Assembly: GCA_028724905.1 (NCBI GenBank) | Contig: JAQYTG010000001.1 | Span: 33,590 to 97,589 of the forward strand | DNA: 64,000 nucleotides | Direction of reading: 5' to 3' | DNA from: Actinomycetaceae bacterium | GTDB taxonomy: Bacteria; Actinomycetota; Actinomycetes; Actinomycetales; Actinomycetaceae | Part shown: positions 26,160 through 36,678 of the stretch, one piece after another | Layout of the letters: each line of letters starts with the position of its first letter | Numbering within the stretch: position 1 is the first letter of the stretch | Notes under the pieces: model-generated | The model's input: only the letters and a program-made list of their open reading frames with translations | Told to the model about the DNA's origin: nothing | Database searches by the model: none | Made by a program: the position numbers and the translations under genes

Positions 26160-27251
26160 ATGCACATCAATGAGGGATTGGGCGTGTTTTGGCCGGCTGT
26201 TGATCGCGCGCAGATTGGCCTCGATCCGCGCACTGGAGCCACACTGGAGGGATTTTCGGCTGCGGAAATCAATCTCGTCGATGCACTCACGCAACCGCAC
26301 ACAGATGTTGAGTATTGGCAGCGGGCTCGCGCGCTTAAAATCCCGCGATCGCGCGCCCAACAAATTCTGGCGCTCCTCGATAGCGCCGGCTTGCTGAGCA
26401 CTGATCTGCCGCATCTACCAGATTGCGCCGCCTACTGGCGTATTCGTCACGCCGTCCCCACTCACAGAGCTGCTGCTCACGTACACATTCCAGTGCTTGA
26501 CAACGTGGGCGTGGCAACTGCTATATCTTGTGCACGCGCAGGGATCGGCATCATCACCACTGCCGATACTGCCATCGTCTCGCCCAGCGATCACGGCGCT
26601 CTCGCTCGTAGACACCTCGGTATGCGGAAACATTTGGCACTCACCACGGCGCTTCGAGAAGAGAATCCTGCTGTGAACACTGCCTCTTCTCAACTCCCCG
26701 ATATGGTGGTACTCACTGGCTCTTACGGCATTGACCCGCACGCCTCAGCGATGTATAGCGCGCAAGGCATTCGGGTATTGCACGCTTGGGTTGAGGAGGT
26801 GGATAGCTATCTCGGCCCACTGACCATTGCCCACGAAACTCCTTGCGCTATGTGCGTCAATCTACACCGCATAGATGCCGAGCCAGATTGGGCTCTGCTG
26901 GCTCCTCAAGCCTTTGCCGCACGCCCACTCGTAGTTGAAAGCACCACCACGTCGCTACTCGCTACGCTGTGTACCCGCGAGATTCTTGCTGAACTAGACG
27001 GCCATGCCTCACCGCTGCGCGAATGTATCTATCGCATACCGCCATACCCCGAACCGGCCGAGCTACTCACCGTCATTTTTCATGTCCGCTGCGGCTGCAC
27101 AGCAGATCGTCAGCAGGCAGTCTTTTCGCCGCCCAACCCGTCGGCGTACCCGTCGGCGTCTGCTCCAGTGCTCCGCTCAGCCTCCGTTTCAGACCCACCA
27201 AATATTCCTCACCAGAAGCCCCTGGCCTCTCGGGAGAAAACACACATTTAG
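26160..27251 (+). CDS. E1/cyclodehydratase-like protein (TIGR03882 type)
   Basis: About 363-residue protein resembling the actinobacterial 'bacteriocin biosynthesis cyclodehydratase domain' family, related to ThiF/E1 adenylyltransferases. Visible parts are an N-terminal winged-helix-like region (about 30-90), a Rossmann-like segment VLDNVGVATAISCARAGIGIITT and a PCAMCVNLHRIDAEPDW motif with CxxC; a CGC near residue 315 may complete a zinc site. The last 50 residues are a low-complexity Pro/Ser tail. The start is ATG 26160 or the GTG 12 bases earlier. No precursor peptide or YcaO partner is nearby, so it is probably a housekeeping orphan. Confidence 0.7.
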   Translation: MHINEGLGVFWPAVDRAQIGLDPRTGATLEGFSAAEINLVDALTQPHTDVEYWQRARALKIPRSRAQQILALLDSAGLLSTDLPHLPDCAAYWRIRHAVPTHRAAAHVHIPVLDNVGVATAISCARAGIGIITTADTAIVSPSDHGALARRHLGMRKHLALTTALREENPAVNTASSQLPDMVVLTGSYGIDPHASAMYSAQGIRVLHAWVEEVDSYLGPLTIAHETPCAMCVNLHRIDAEPDWALLAPQAFAARPLVVESTTTSLLATLCTREILAELDGHASPLRECIYRIPPYPEPAELLTVIFHVRCGCTADRQQAVFSPPNPSAYPSASAPVLRSASVSDPPNIPHQKPLASREKTHI

Positions 27252-27503
27252 GCAAAGTATATGTAGGCAGCGTCAGGGCGCAGCAACGTTAGGACGAACC
27301 AAGCGATCCAGTTCCAGAGCTAGGCCAAACCGAAGTCAGCACTGGGCAATGCCAGAGCAAGGCGGAGTCAAAGCTACGCGAAACCCGAGCTAGGAAAAGC
27401 CAAAACAATTCAGCCCCAGGCAAGCCACGCCCAGATCAAACCAGCTCACAAGCAAACCATGCCCCGAGCAAGCCAACCCCAGATCGAGCAGAAGTAGCCG
27501 GAG

Positions 27504-29576
27504 CTAGCTAGAGCCTGAGCGCACGATCTGCAACACCTGCTCACCGTAAGCGGCGAGTTTCGTCTTCCCCACCCCTCGAATATCGCCAAGCTGCGCCAGA
27601 TTCTCTGGGCGCACCCGAGCTATCATCCGCAGCGTTGTATCGTGAAAAATCACGTACGCAGGTTTCCCCACACTACTGGCTACTTCGGCACGCCACTGTC
27701 GTAAGCGCTCAAAGAGCTCCAAAGCCTGCGGAGATTCTTCCTGAAAACTCCGTATATCCGCAGTGCTGCGACGGCGCACTTGAGTTGCCCGCGAATCTTC
27801 GCGCGGCCAAAGATCTGCGAGAAACCGCGAAACTTTACCCTGCGAGCGCGTCCCATACGAGCGAGCATAGCTCACATAGAGCTGCTGACGCGCACGGGTA
27901 ATTCCCACGTAGAGCAGTCTCCGCTCTTCTGCCACTGCCTGCGGCGTCTGCGCATACGAGATCGGTATCAGCCCCTCTGCTATCCCAGCCAAAAAAACGA
28001 CGTCCCATTCGAGCCCTTTCGCACCGTGCAACGATGAGAGCGTGACGGCGTTGGTGAGCGGCACGTTGTGCAGCTCGGCGCGCTCTTCCAATTCAGCCAC
28101 AAACTGCCCTATCCCTGCGTGACGCCGATCCCATAGCTCCTGCGCCAGCGCCCGTAACGCTTCCAAAGATTCCCAGCGTTCTCGGCTCGCACCGCGCGCT
28201 GAGGGGCCTTCAGGCCGCCATCCCATGTTGCGCAGCGCCCCTTCCACAAGTTCTGGCAATGGAGCCGAATCTGTGTCAAATCCCGTTTGCGCCGGAGCAG
28301 CCACATCGACATCTCCCAAACCACGGACGTTTCCCAAACCGCGAGCGCCCGATTCTTCTCTGGCCAACGCCCGCAAAACCACCATCGCTTCGCGCACTTC
28401 TCGGCGCCTAAAAAAGCTCTCTTGCCCTTGCAAGACGAAAGGTAGTCCGGCGTCACCCAAAGCCCGCTCAAACTCCGCCGACTGTGCATTAGTGCGATAG
28501 AGAATAGCCACATTACTGAGCTTCTCCCCTTGGGCTGCCAGTGCTTTAATCGCGGCCGCGATCTTTTGAGCCTCTTGGGAGCCGTGAGCATAGCTAGCAC
28601 ATTCCACGGCTTTGCCAGAGTGAGACATAGCCCGTAGCTGTACGGGGTGCACGTCCGTTGCACCAGCCAATACAGAGTTGGCGAGCGCAATAATCTCCGG
28701 CGTCGATCGGTAGTTTCGTGCCAATACGATCTCTTGCGCACGCGGATGTTCTCTAGTGAAGTGCTCAAGGTATTCCGAGCGCGCCCCCGTAAACGAGTAA
28801 ATAGTCTGCGCGCTGTCTCCCACCACGCACAGATCGTGGCGATCCCCTAGCCACAGCTGCAAAAGCCGGTGTTGCATCGGAGAGACGTCCTGATATTCGT
28901 CCACCACAAAATACGAATACTGTTCGCGGATATTGCGCGCTATATCTGGGCGATCAATCATCAATCCAATCAGAATGAGAATGACATCTTCAAAATCAAT
29001 AACTCCACGCTCAGCTTTAAGATCTTCGTACACCTTGATGAGCTGGGCAATTTCTTCAGGGGTTCGAGCAGCTACTCCCACTCTCTCGGCTTTTCGAGCC
29101 TGCACCGGATAATCATCGGCGGTGATGAGCGAGACTTTCGCCCACTCGATCTCGGCGGCGATATCCCTCACGGTAGGGAGGTCGGTCGGCATTCCCAACT
29201 GGGCAGCAGCAGCCGCTACAAAGGCCGCTTTCGACTCCTTGATTTCTGGCGCATTGCCGCCAATAGCGTTCGGCCAAAAATAGCGCAGCTGAGAGAGCGC
29301 AGCAGAGTGAAAAGTACGCGCCTGCACCCCGCGAATCCCCAGATCACGCAGCCGCGAGCGCATTTCTCCAGCAGCACGAGCCGTAAAGGTGACGGCGAGC
29401 ACCTGCTGTGGCCGTACAGCTCCGGTGCGCACGGCATTCGCAATCCGATATGTGATTGCGCGCGTTTTTCCGGTGCCCGCACCTGCCCGCACGCATACGA
29501 ATCCTCGCACAGCTTCAGCTACTGCGCGTTGGTCAGGATCGAGTGCCGCCAACAGGTCAGGCTGCATAGATTCCAC
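27504..29576 (-). CDS. uvrD2: UvrD-like SF1 DNA helicase with HRDC domain
   Basis: 690-residue superfamily 1A helicase. Walker A is GAGTGKTRAI near residue 33, Walker B FVVDEYQDVSP, with motif III GDSAQTIYSF, motif IV RNYRSTPEI, motif V LSSLHGAKGLEWD and motif VI LLYVGITRARQQLYVSYA. The C-terminal 75 residues form an HRDC domain, as in mycobacterial UvrD2. It acts in DNA repair or recombination. The start is ATG 29576 or the ATG nine bases downstream. The 250 bases after the stop hold degenerate GAGCAAGCCA-type repeats and no gene. Confidence 0.93.
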   Translation of the reverse strand: MESMQPDLLAALDPDQRAVAEAVRGFVCVRAGAGTGKTRAITYRIANAVRTGAVRPQQVLAVTFTARAAGEMRSRLRDLGIRGVQARTFHSAALSQLRYFWPNAIGGNAPEIKESKAAFVAAAAAQLGMPTDLPTVRDIAAEIEWAKVSLITADDYPVQARKAERVGVAARTPEEIAQLIKVYEDLKAERGVIDFEDVILILIGLMIDRPDIARNIREQYSYFVVDEYQDVSPMQHRLLQLWLGDRHDLCVVGDSAQTIYSFTGARSEYLEHFTREHPRAQEIVLARNYRSTPEIIALANSVLAGATDVHPVQLRAMSHSGKAVECASYAHGSQEAQKIAAAIKALAAQGEKLSNVAILYRTNAQSAEFERALGDAGLPFVLQGQESFFRRREVREAMVVLRALAREESGARGLGNVRGLGDVDVAAPAQTGFDTDSAPLPELVEGALRNMGWRPEGPSARGASRERWESLEALRALAQELWDRRHAGIGQFVAELEERAELHNVPLTNAVTLSSLHGAKGLEWDVVFLAGIAEGLIPISYAQTPQAVAEERRLLYVGITRARQQLYVSYARSYGTRSQGKVSRFLADLWPREDSRATQVRRRSTADIRSFQEESPQALELFERLRQWRAEVASSVGKPAYVIFHDTTLRMIARVRPENLAQLGDIRGVGKTKLAAYGEQVLQIVRSGSS

Positions 29577-29763
29577 AGACTATCTCCTCCTCAGCTCTCG
29601 ACATACACGAAGCCACCTTAACCCCGCGGTGTACCCCGCGCTCTCAGTAGGCTTCAGCTCGCAGGACGTCCTGAGCCCTCCTGGGCTCGTTTCTTTGCTC
29701 ACTGCTATCGCGTCACTCACCAGTGTAGAAGCCGCCTTAGGGAAATAATGACGAAATTTTCTT

Positions 29764-30885
29764 TCACCGCCAGGTGCGCGCCACTACGGACTGCCCTATT
29801 ACCCGCGAACCGCTGTACACCACGACAGACTGCCCCCGCGGCAGTCCGCGTATTTCTTCATGCAGATCTACGAGCATCCGCCGCTCTTCACCTGTACCCT
29901 CGCCCGTCATCGTCACCGTGGCCGGCACTTCACGCCCGTGGGCACGCACCTGCACGGCGGCTTCCACGCCAGCACTCGGATCCATCTCTTGTGCCAACCA
30001 CACGGGGCTTTCCCCTTCAATATGGGTCAATGCCAGAGCCTCTTTAGGGCCTACGGTGATCACGTTGCTAGCCGCATTCACATCTAGCACGTATCGCGGA
30101 CGCCCATCTGCAGCTGGCACCGTCAGCCCCAAACCTTTGCGCTGCCCGATGGTGTAGCCGATCGCTCCCTGGTGTTCCCCCAGCACGCGGCCTTCTTCGT
30201 CACGGATTTCCCCTGGCTCAGAGCCTAAGCGAGCCCGCAAGAATCCGAGGGTATCGCCGTCAGGAATAAAACAAATATCAAAGGAATCCGGCTTTGAGCT
30301 CACCGGTAAACCTCGCCGAGCTGCTTCTTCACGCACGGCTTCTTTCGAGGGAATCTCACCCAGCGGGAAGAGGGCGTGCGAGAGCATATCGTTACCAATG
30401 GCGCTGAGCACGTAGCTTTGGTCTTTGTCTCGATAGGCCGCCCGATGCAGCTCTACTTTCTCGCTGCCCCCTCCGGTGTGGGGTAAAAGCCGTGCATAGT
30501 GACCGGTGGCCACGGCGTCAAAACCATGCTCAAGAGCATATTTTTGCAGCACCGCGAATTTTACGTGTTCGTTGCAAAACACACAGGGATTCGGCGTCTG
30601 CCCAGCGGCGTAACGATTGAGAAACTCCTGAATCACGATGGCAGAAAACTCCTGTGCATAATCCCACACATGGAAATCCACGCCCAGTAGCTCGGCAATA
30701 TGAGCAGCATCTCGCTGGTCTTGAGGGTTACCACACCCGCGAACTGGACCCGTTGGCACATCGGTGGAGGCGAGATTCGCGTGCAGGGCGAGATAGACGC
30801 CCGTTACCTCATGCCCCGCTTCCACGGCTCTCGCCGTTGCCACCGAGGAATCCACTCCCCCACTCATCGCTGCAAGAATCTTCAT
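29764..30885 (-). CDS. mnmA: tRNA 2-thiouridine(34) synthase
   Basis: 373-residue MnmA/TrmU. The PP-loop SGGVDSS lies at residues 8-14. Catalytic Cys residues are present in NPCVFCNEHVKF and in SFDICFIPDGD. The central IGQRKGLGL segment is conserved. The enzyme thiolates wobble uridine of tRNA-Lys, -Glu and -Gln. Length is normal. It is separated from uvrD2 and clpC by non-coding DNA and appears monocistronic. Confidence 0.96.
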   Translation of the reverse strand: MKILAAMSGGVDSSVATARAVEAGHEVTGVYLALHANLASTDVPTGPVRGCGNPQDQRDAAHIAELLGVDFHVWDYAQEFSAIVIQEFLNRYAAGQTPNPCVFCNEHVKFAVLQKYALEHGFDAVATGHYARLLPHTGGGSEKVELHRAAYRDKDQSYVLSAIGNDMLSHALFPLGEIPSKEAVREEAARRGLPVSSKPDSFDICFIPDGDTLGFLRARLGSEPGEIRDEEGRVLGEHQGAIGYTIGQRKGLGLTVPAADGRPRYVLDVNAASNVITVGPKEALALTHIEGESPVWLAQEMDPSAGVEAAVQVRAHGREVPATVTMTGEGTGEERRMLVDLHEEIRGLPRGQSVVVYSGSRVIGQSVVARTWR

Positions 30886-31356
30886 AGGGCATAGTCTAAA
30901 GAGCCAGGTGCAATGCTTCCAGCGCAGAACACTTTCAGTTCACCCCAAATCAATCCGTATGAAAGCTCAGCGAATTTCGGCCAATCTCAGCCCATCTCGA
31001 TAAATTCACATAAAATCTCAACTGTTCTCAGCAATCACATCCGCTGCAGCTGGCTGAGAAAATGAACTGCTCCGCCAGCAAATCCCCAGCAATGCGCCCT
31101 TGCCCGATCACATCAACCCACCCGACGTGATGAGCTGAGCGCCAGCAATACCACCCCAAGCAGACACTCAAGCGATAGCATTAGACCACTCGGCACCAGC
31201 AGCACAAGATCCGCCGGCCAGCACAAACCCAGCAGCACAAACCCAGCAGAACAAACCCAACTGGCAGCATCAGGCTCAATGGCCGAGCTAGCTGGCCGGC
31301 ATAGCCAGGGCTGCGCGTCTTGGCTGCGCCCTGGCTACACCCTGCTCACATCCTGG
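30886..31356. other. Intergenic region with repeats and hairpin after clpC
   Basis: No gene seen. Near 31218-31257 there are about three copies of a 14-bp unit CAGCAGCACAAACC. A 9-bp inverted repeat TAGCCAGGG/CCCTGGCTA (31302-31310, 31329-31337) lies just after clpC and could act in its 3' end formation, although no T tract follows. Confidence 0.55.
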
Positions 31357-33894
31357 CTAGCTCGCGTTATCCTGCAAGCCAACGATCGCCTCCACGTCTT
31401 CAGCCGGATTGACCCCCTCAGGAAGTTGATAATCCGAATCGTGGCCGCTAAACGTAAAGCTCATCGGGACGTTCTCTTCATCCACATCCACCACGATGGT
31501 CTGCCCCTCATGGAAATCACCAAAGAGCAACTTCTCAGAGAGTGCATCCTCGATATCGCGCTGAATAGCACGGCGGAGCGGACGTGCCCCCAGCACTGGA
31601 TCAAAACCGCGATCAGCGAGTAGCTGCTTCGCCTTATCCGAGAGCGCTAAGCTCATGCCTTTCTCCTGCAGACGCTTATCCAGCTTGGAGATCATCAGAT
31701 CCACGATCTGCAGAATCTCATCACGGTTGAGCTGCGGGAAAACGATCATTTCGTCCACGCGGTTGAGGAACTCTGGGCGGAAATGATTCTTCAGCTCCTC
31801 GCTCACTCGTGTTTTCATCCGATCATAAGATGCCACTTCATCTTGATCGAACTGGAAGCCTGTCTGTACACCCTTGGCGATATCCTTGGTGCCCAAGTTC
31901 GTCGTCATAATAATAATGGTGTTCTTGAAGTCCACCACTCGCCCTTGCGAATCCGTGAGCCGTCCTTCTTCCAAGATCTGCAGCAGGGAGTTAAACAGAT
32001 CTGCGTGCGCCTTTTCAATCTCATCAAAGAGCACCACAGAGAACGGCTTGCGGCGAACCTTTTCAGTGAGCTGCCCGCCCTCGTCATAGCCCACATATCC
32101 TGGAGGGGCACCGAAGAGCCGCGAGACGGTATGCTTCTCTTGGTATTCACTCATATCTAGGGTGATGAGCGAATCTTCGTCCCCAAAGAGGAACTCTGCC
32201 AATGCTTTAGCCAACTCCGTCTTGCCCACGCCCGTAGGGCCGGCAAAAATAAACGAACCACCTGGCCGGTTGGGGTCTTTCAAACCGGAGCGCGAACGGC
32301 GAATGGCCTGGCTCACAGCTTTCACGGCTTCCGTCTGCCCGATCACCCGCTTGTGCAGTTCGTCTTCCATTCGCAGCAGTTTGGCCGACTCTGCCTCGGT
32401 GAGCTTGAAGACTGGAATGCCGGTACTCATGGAGAGTACTTGGGCGATGAGCTCCTCATCCACCACAGCTTCCACATTGAGTTCGCCAGCTTTCCACGCA
32501 CGCTCTTTTTCGTCACGCTGCTGAGAAATCTGCTGCTCTTTATCACGCAAAGCGGCGGCTTTCTCAAAATCTTGCCCAGCAATGGCGGCATCTTTCTCCG
32601 CTCTCACCTGCGCCAGTTCTTCCTCCAGTTCGCGCAGCTCAGGAGGAGCCGTCATCTTTTGGATAGCCAAGCGAGCACCAGCTTCATCAATGAGGTCAAT
32701 AGCCTTATCCGGCAAGAAACGATCGTTGATATAGCGATCAGCGAGCGTCGCTGCAGCCTCAAGAGCCTCATCTGTGATCGTCACGTGATGGAACGCCTCA
32801 TAGCGATCTCGCAACCCCTCAAGAATTGCAATCGTCTCTTTCACGCTTGGCTGTTCCACCTGAATCGGCTGGAAACGCCGCTCAAGAGCTGCATCTTTCT
32901 CGATGTACTTGCGGTATTCATCAAGCGTGGTAGCTCCGATCACTTGCAGTTCGCCGCGAGCCATCATTGGTTTGAGCAGTGACGCCGCATCGAGAGCACC
33001 CTCAGCAGCCCCCGCTCCTACCAGTGTGTGAATCTCGTCAATAAAGAGAACGATATCTCCACGATTCTTGATCTCTTTCAAAATTTTCTTCATACGCTCT
33101 TCAAAATCTCCGCGGTAGCGCGAACCCGCCACCAACGACCCCATATCGAGCGAATAGAGCTGTTTATCGCGCAGCGTCTGAGGCACCTTACCGCTGGCAA
33201 TGTTTTGCGCCAGCCCCTCCACCACAGCAGTTTTACCTACGCCAGGTTCTCCAATCAGCACCGGATTATTCTTGGTACGCCGACTGAGCACCTGCATCAC
33301 ACGTTGAGTTTCGTTGTAACGGCCAATCACCGGATCGAGCTTGCCCTCACGAGCCTGCGACGTGAGGTTGCGTCCGAACTGATCAAGCACCGACGATCCC
33401 GCCTTAATACCGCTCTCGCGCTGGCTCCCAACGCCCACGCCCACAGTCTCTTTACCTTGATAGCCCGATAGTAGCTGTGTCACCTGCTGGCGTACCTGTG
33501 GCAAGTCTGCTCCGAGTTTCACCAACACTTGCGCCGCCACGCCCTCTTGTTCACGGCACAAGCCCAGCAGCAAATGTTCGGTGCCGATATACGAATGGCC
33601 GAGCTGTAGCCCCTCACGCATCGCATACTCCAGCACTTTCTTAGCCCTCGGAGTAAACGGAATGTGCCCACTAGGATGCTCTTGCCCCTCGCCGATGATC
33701 TCCACCACTTGCTCGCGCACACCGTCAAACGTAATGCTGAGTGCCTCCAGAGCTTTCGCTGCCACACCCTCGCCCTCTTTTATCAAGCCGAGCAAGATGT
33801 GCTCCGTGCCAAGATAATTGTGTTTCAGCCCGCGAGCTTCTTCTTGAGCGAGCACGATCACACGTCGGGCACGATCAGTAAATCTCTCAAACAA
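31357..33894 (-). CDS. clpC: ATP-dependent Clp protease ATPase subunit ClpC
   Basis: 845-residue Hsp100 unfoldase that feeds ClpP. Two N-terminal repeats (about 1-145) are followed by the first AAA+ module (GEPGVGKT), a UVR-type middle region ([18 protein letters not shown]) and the second AAA+ module ([18 protein letters not shown]). The start is TTG at 33894: GAGGAG lies six bases upstream and the protein then begins [20 protein letters not shown], the family start. An in-frame ATG far upstream is not used. A ClgR-type box (34061-34071) lies about 170 bases upstream, so control by ClgR is likely. Confidence 0.96.
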   Translation of the reverse strand: MFERFTDRARRVIVLAQEEARGLKHNYLGTEHILLGLIKEGEGVAAKALEALSITFDGVREQVVEIIGEGQEHPSGHIPFTPRAKKVLEYAMREGLQLGHSYIGTEHLLLGLCREQEGVAAQVLVKLGADLPQVRQQVTQLLSGYQGKETVGVGVGSQRESGIKAGSSVLDQFGRNLTSQAREGKLDPVIGRYNETQRVMQVLSRRTKNNPVLIGEPGVGKTAVVEGLAQNIASGKVPQTLRDKQLYSLDMGSLVAGSRYRGDFEERMKKILKEIKNRGDIVLFIDEIHTLVGAGAAEGALDAASLLKPMMARGELQVIGATTLDEYRKYIEKDAALERRFQPIQVEQPSVKETIAILEGLRDRYEAFHHVTITDEALEAAATLADRYINDRFLPDKAIDLIDEAGARLAIQKMTAPPELRELEEELAQVRAEKDAAIAGQDFEKAAALRDKEQQISQQRDEKERAWKAGELNVEAVVDEELIAQVLSMSTGIPVFKLTEAESAKLLRMEDELHKRVIGQTEAVKAVSQAIRRSRSGLKDPNRPGGSFIFAGPTGVGKTELAKALAEFLFGDEDSLITLDMSEYQEKHTVSRLFGAPPGYVGYDEGGQLTEKVRRKPFSVVLFDEIEKAHADLFNSLLQILEEGRLTDSQGRVVDFKNTIIIMTTNLGTKDIAKGVQTGFQFDQDEVASYDRMKTRVSEELKNHFRPEFLNRVDEMIVFPQLNRDEILQIVDLMISKLDKRLQEKGMSLALSDKAKQLLADRGFDPVLGARPLRRAIQRDIEDALSEKLLFGDFHEGQTIVVDVDEENVPMSFTFSGHDSDYQLPEGVNPAEDVEAIVGLQDNAS

Positions 33895-34635
33895 TTCGTT
33901 CTCCTCGTAAGTGCTTGCTTGCCAGACGGCGCTCTCCACATTCTCGTATGCCGGCATGACTGCCAGTGGCACATCAGGATGTGTGACGCCGCACAGCACA
34001 CAGCCACGCTTATCAACTCATCCACTCTAACCGCACCACTCGCAAAGCCTTTCCCCATTTCGCCGAGGGCGTTATCGCCTGCACAAAAAGCATTATTTCC
34101 CATGCCAAAGCTGGGCTATTGGGTGAACGTTATTGATTGCGAATTGCAGCTATATGAAGAGGGCAATTACATGAAGAGGGGCAATATCGCCGGCGGGTTA
34201 TTGTAGCGATCAGGGAAGCGATCAGGAGTACTACTATTAGCAGGCTGTTTTAGCTAGTACGAGGGAGGATATTACTCAGATTTCGCCGCTCGGTAAAGTG
34301 ATCTACCAGTCAGGCTTATCGCGTGGGGACGATACTCGATACTGCCGGCCGCCAGGTGGCAAACCAGAACTAATACCGACAGGGCGAGCCAGGATTAGTA
34401 CCGACGGGGCGAACCAGAGCTAATACCCACGGCCAATCATCATGTCGGGCTAGGAATTGCTACTACTCCATGGCTGGTCCAGCAATTCGGGTGATGTCAT
34501 AAGGGGATCGGGTGCGCTATAAGGGCATCAGGAGTTGATGTGATCGGCCGGCAGTCTCGCATCCGCACCTCAGCCCATACCCATCGTTACTACACCTCAG
34601 CCCACGCCCGTCGTCACTTTGCGCACACCTAAGGC
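33895..34635. other. Long clpC upstream region with repeats
   Basis: No gene seen in about 740 bases. It holds the ClgR-type box, a 12-bp direct repeat (AGCGATCAGG units, 34203-34228), a 25-bp tandem repeat in three copies (34362-34434, ACCAG..(C/T)TA(A/G)TACC(G/C)AC) and a 27-bp repeat in two copies (34566-34619, CACCTCAGCCCA). Confidence 0.65.
34061..34071 (+). promoter_or_regulatory. ClgR-type operator upstream of clpC
   Basis: CGCCGAGGGCG matches the actinobacterial ClgR consensus core CGCYNANRGCG at every defined position, flanked by A/T on both sides. It lies about 170 bases upstream of the clpC start. Confidence 0.55.
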
Positions 34636-35103
34636 TCAGGCCTCGGCAATGATGGTAAACGGACCGTCGTTCACGATCTCCACGTCCATCATCGCCCCAA
34701 AACGCCCCGTCTCCACGTGCAGCCCATGATCGCGCACCGCCTGCACTAGTTCATCAAAAATCGGCTCAGCCACATCTCCTGGGGCAGCATGGCTCCACCC
34801 TGGTTTCTTTCCCTTGCGCACATCCGCATAGAGCGTGAACTGCGAAATAATCAGCACCGGAGCATTCACTTCTTCGGCGCCCATCCGTTCGCTCGGATCA
34901 TCACTCCCCTGGGGAGAACGCAAAAGTTTAAGCTGTGCTATTTTACGAGCAATTTTCTCGATTTGCACCGCACCATCAGTGTGGGTAATGCCAACTAATA
35001 CGCACAGACCCGCTCCAATATCACCAGTGACGACGGGCTCGCCGCTAGGATCGTCAGTCACGGTGACTTTCGCCCGCTTCACTCTCTGAATAACAGCCCG
35101 CAT
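34636..35103 (-). CDS. dtd: D-aminoacyl-tRNA deacylase
   Basis: 155-residue Dtd, which hydrolyses D-aminoacyl-tRNAs. It starts MRAVIQRVKRAKVTV, has the active-site SQFTLYAD and a C-terminal VNDGPFT cis-Pro motif (GP). A loop between residues 80 and 98 (SPQGSDDPSERMGAEEV) is longer than in many homologues. I chose the ATG at 35103 with GAGGGG seven bases upstream; an upstream ATG would add 20 residues foreign to the family. Confidence 0.94.
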   Translation of the reverse strand: MRAVIQRVKRAKVTVTDDPSGEPVVTGDIGAGLCVLVGITHTDGAVQIEKIARKIAQLKLLRSPQGSDDPSERMGAEEVNAPVLIISQFTLYADVRKGKKPGWSHAAPGDVAEPIFDELVQAVRDHGLHVETGRFGAMMDVEIVNDGPFTIIAEA

Positions 35104-35173
35104 TGTTCGCCCCTCTTCTATGTGCCGTACCCACGCCACCAGCGTGCGCCCCGTATCACGCAAGGCTACACAT

Positions 35174-35220
35174 CATGCGCGACGCCGTGCGATGCGTGAC
35201 GCCATATCATGCGTGACGCC
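35174..35220. repeat. Cluster of ATGCG(T/C)GACGCC repeats
   Basis: Three close copies of ATGCG(C/T)GACGCC lie upstream of dtd, near 35175, 35192 and 35209. The same core occurs at 7308-7317 and 7383-7392. Confidence 0.6.
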
Positions 35221-35286
35221 GTAGCACTTGAGTTGGATTATACCGATCGAATTATACCGATTCACATCTCGCGGCCTACACCTACA

Positions 35287-36420
35287 TCAGTCATGCGCGT
35301 GACGCGGCTTAGGTTTTTGCCCCGACGCCAGTGCTGCCCGCGCCCTGCGCAGCGCAAACGCTGGATTTTCAGTTGGCGACGCCGATGACTTTCCACTCGG
35401 ATCCACAATCATATCTTGTGAGGCCACAAACCCGCTTCCCTCACCAATGCCCGTTCCACCCTCAATCGTGAGCACAGCTTCTAGCGGCACTGTGCGTTTC
35501 ACTAAGGCCAAGGCCACCGGCCCTTGTTCGTAGTCGCGTGCCACACTTGTGAGCACTCCCACGGGTTCGCCATCTAAGCTCACCACCGCCCCACGTTTAG
35601 GCAAATCGGCGTCAGGGCCTTCAAGATACAGAAAAACTAGCCTGCGCGGCGGTTTGCCCATATTGACGATCTTGGCCACCGTCTCCTGCCCAGGGAAGCA
35701 TCCTTTGTTGAGCCAGACGGCTGTGCGCAACCAATCGAGTTCATGCGGTAGCACTCCCTCTTCGAGAATTTCAGTACTTGGCCGAGGGCGTCGATCTACA
35801 ACGCGCGCTGCCTCCCACGCCTGCTCGCTCACAGCTATCAGCCCTGCTTGCTCCAGTGCATCCGCCACCGCTGGTGCACGTTCTGTATCCGCTACCAGCA
35901 GACTGCGGTGAACGCCATGAGCAGGGTGGGTAGCGTCGTCACGACCATAATGTGCACCTCCAGAGCTCACCTGAGGCCAGCGATCTTCCCAGGTGTAGAG
36001 CGCACTGGCCAGCGCATTTCCAGGGAGCTGATGCTTTTCCAGGAGCGTGACAAACGCCGTCACCGGCTGCAACGATACCGATACCCGCATCATAAATTTC
36101 ATAGATTCAAGAAACTCCGCCAACGGTCTAGCCCCTCCCACATCAGCGAGCAGGAACGTCTCTTCTGCCCCCTCGCTAACCGCAAAAGCATGGAGGATGT
36201 GCCCTTGGGAATCGAGAATAAGCCCCTCAAGATCTTCCCCGAGTTGCAGACGGGTGAACGGGGCGGTCGTGAGATTATTGAGCCACGTGAGGCGATCTTC
36301 CCCTCTCACCACCACAGTTTCAAGATCAGAAAACTCCACGTATGCGTGCCCATCTCGCAGCCGAGCTTCTTCCACCAGCGGATTGGCACTAGCAGCCTTG
36401 TGGGTATTCAAAGTATTCAC
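35287..36420 (-). CDS. ygfZ: YgfZ/GcvT-domain folate-binding protein
   Basis: About 377-residue YgfZ-family protein (tetrahydrofolate-binding GcvT fold) that assists Fe-S cluster enzyme maintenance. The signature K-G-C-(Y/F)-x-G-Q-E is present as NKGCFPGQETVAKI with its conserved Cys. The N-terminal VEFSDLETVVVRGEDRLTWLNNL fits the family. The start is uncertain: I favour GTG 36420 with GGGGG upstream; the frame stays open to 36477. A C-terminal Arg/Ala-rich tail is species-specific. Confidence 0.9.
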   Translation of the reverse strand: MNTLNTHKAASANPLVEEARLRDGHAYVEFSDLETVVVRGEDRLTWLNNLTTAPFTRLQLGEDLEGLILDSQGHILHAFAVSEGAEETFLLADVGGARPLAEFLESMKFMMRVSVSLQPVTAFVTLLEKHQLPGNALASALYTWEDRWPQVSSGGAHYGRDDATHPAHGVHRSLLVADTERAPAVADALEQAGLIAVSEQAWEAARVVDRRPRPSTEILEEGVLPHELDWLRTAVWLNKGCFPGQETVAKIVNMGKPPRRLVFLYLEGPDADLPKRGAVVSLDGEPVGVLTSVARDYEQGPVALALVKRTVPLEAVLTIEGGTGIGEGSGFVASQDMIVDPSGKSSASPTENPAFALRRARAALASGQKPKPRHAHD

Positions 36421-36594
36421 GTCGCCCCCGTATCTATATCGGTATCTCCACACCAGCATCTCCACTGGCATCTGCACACCTCACACGTACCGTCGCGTAT
36501 ACGTTATGTGCACTCCATTACGATGTGTGCTCCATATGGCTTCCAGCAGCTTCTCTTTGCCTCTCACTACCGTCGTGCGAATCGGATTTTACTG

Positions 36595-36678
36595 CCGTAC
36601 ACATCTGGTTTTACCAGTTTTACTGCCGGTCGAATCAAGTTTTACTGTCGTCCGCATCGTGTTTTACTGCCGTCAGCG
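36595..36678. repeat. 22-bp tandem repeat built on GTTTTACTGCCG
   Basis: Four TTTTACTG(C/T)CG cores, the last three in 22-bp register, overlap the 3' end of the nitrobindin-like gene, so its last residues are encoded by repeat DNA. Confidence 0.7.

Noticed and set aside
25888..26397. 169-residue plus-strand open frame
   Set aside because: Overlaps the better supported E1-like gene in another frame and lacks recognisable features.
31357..33999. Upstream ATG start for clpC (and similar long N-terminal extensions for clpB and dtd)
   Set aside because: Extensions do not resemble the families, while internal starts have good ribosome binding sites.
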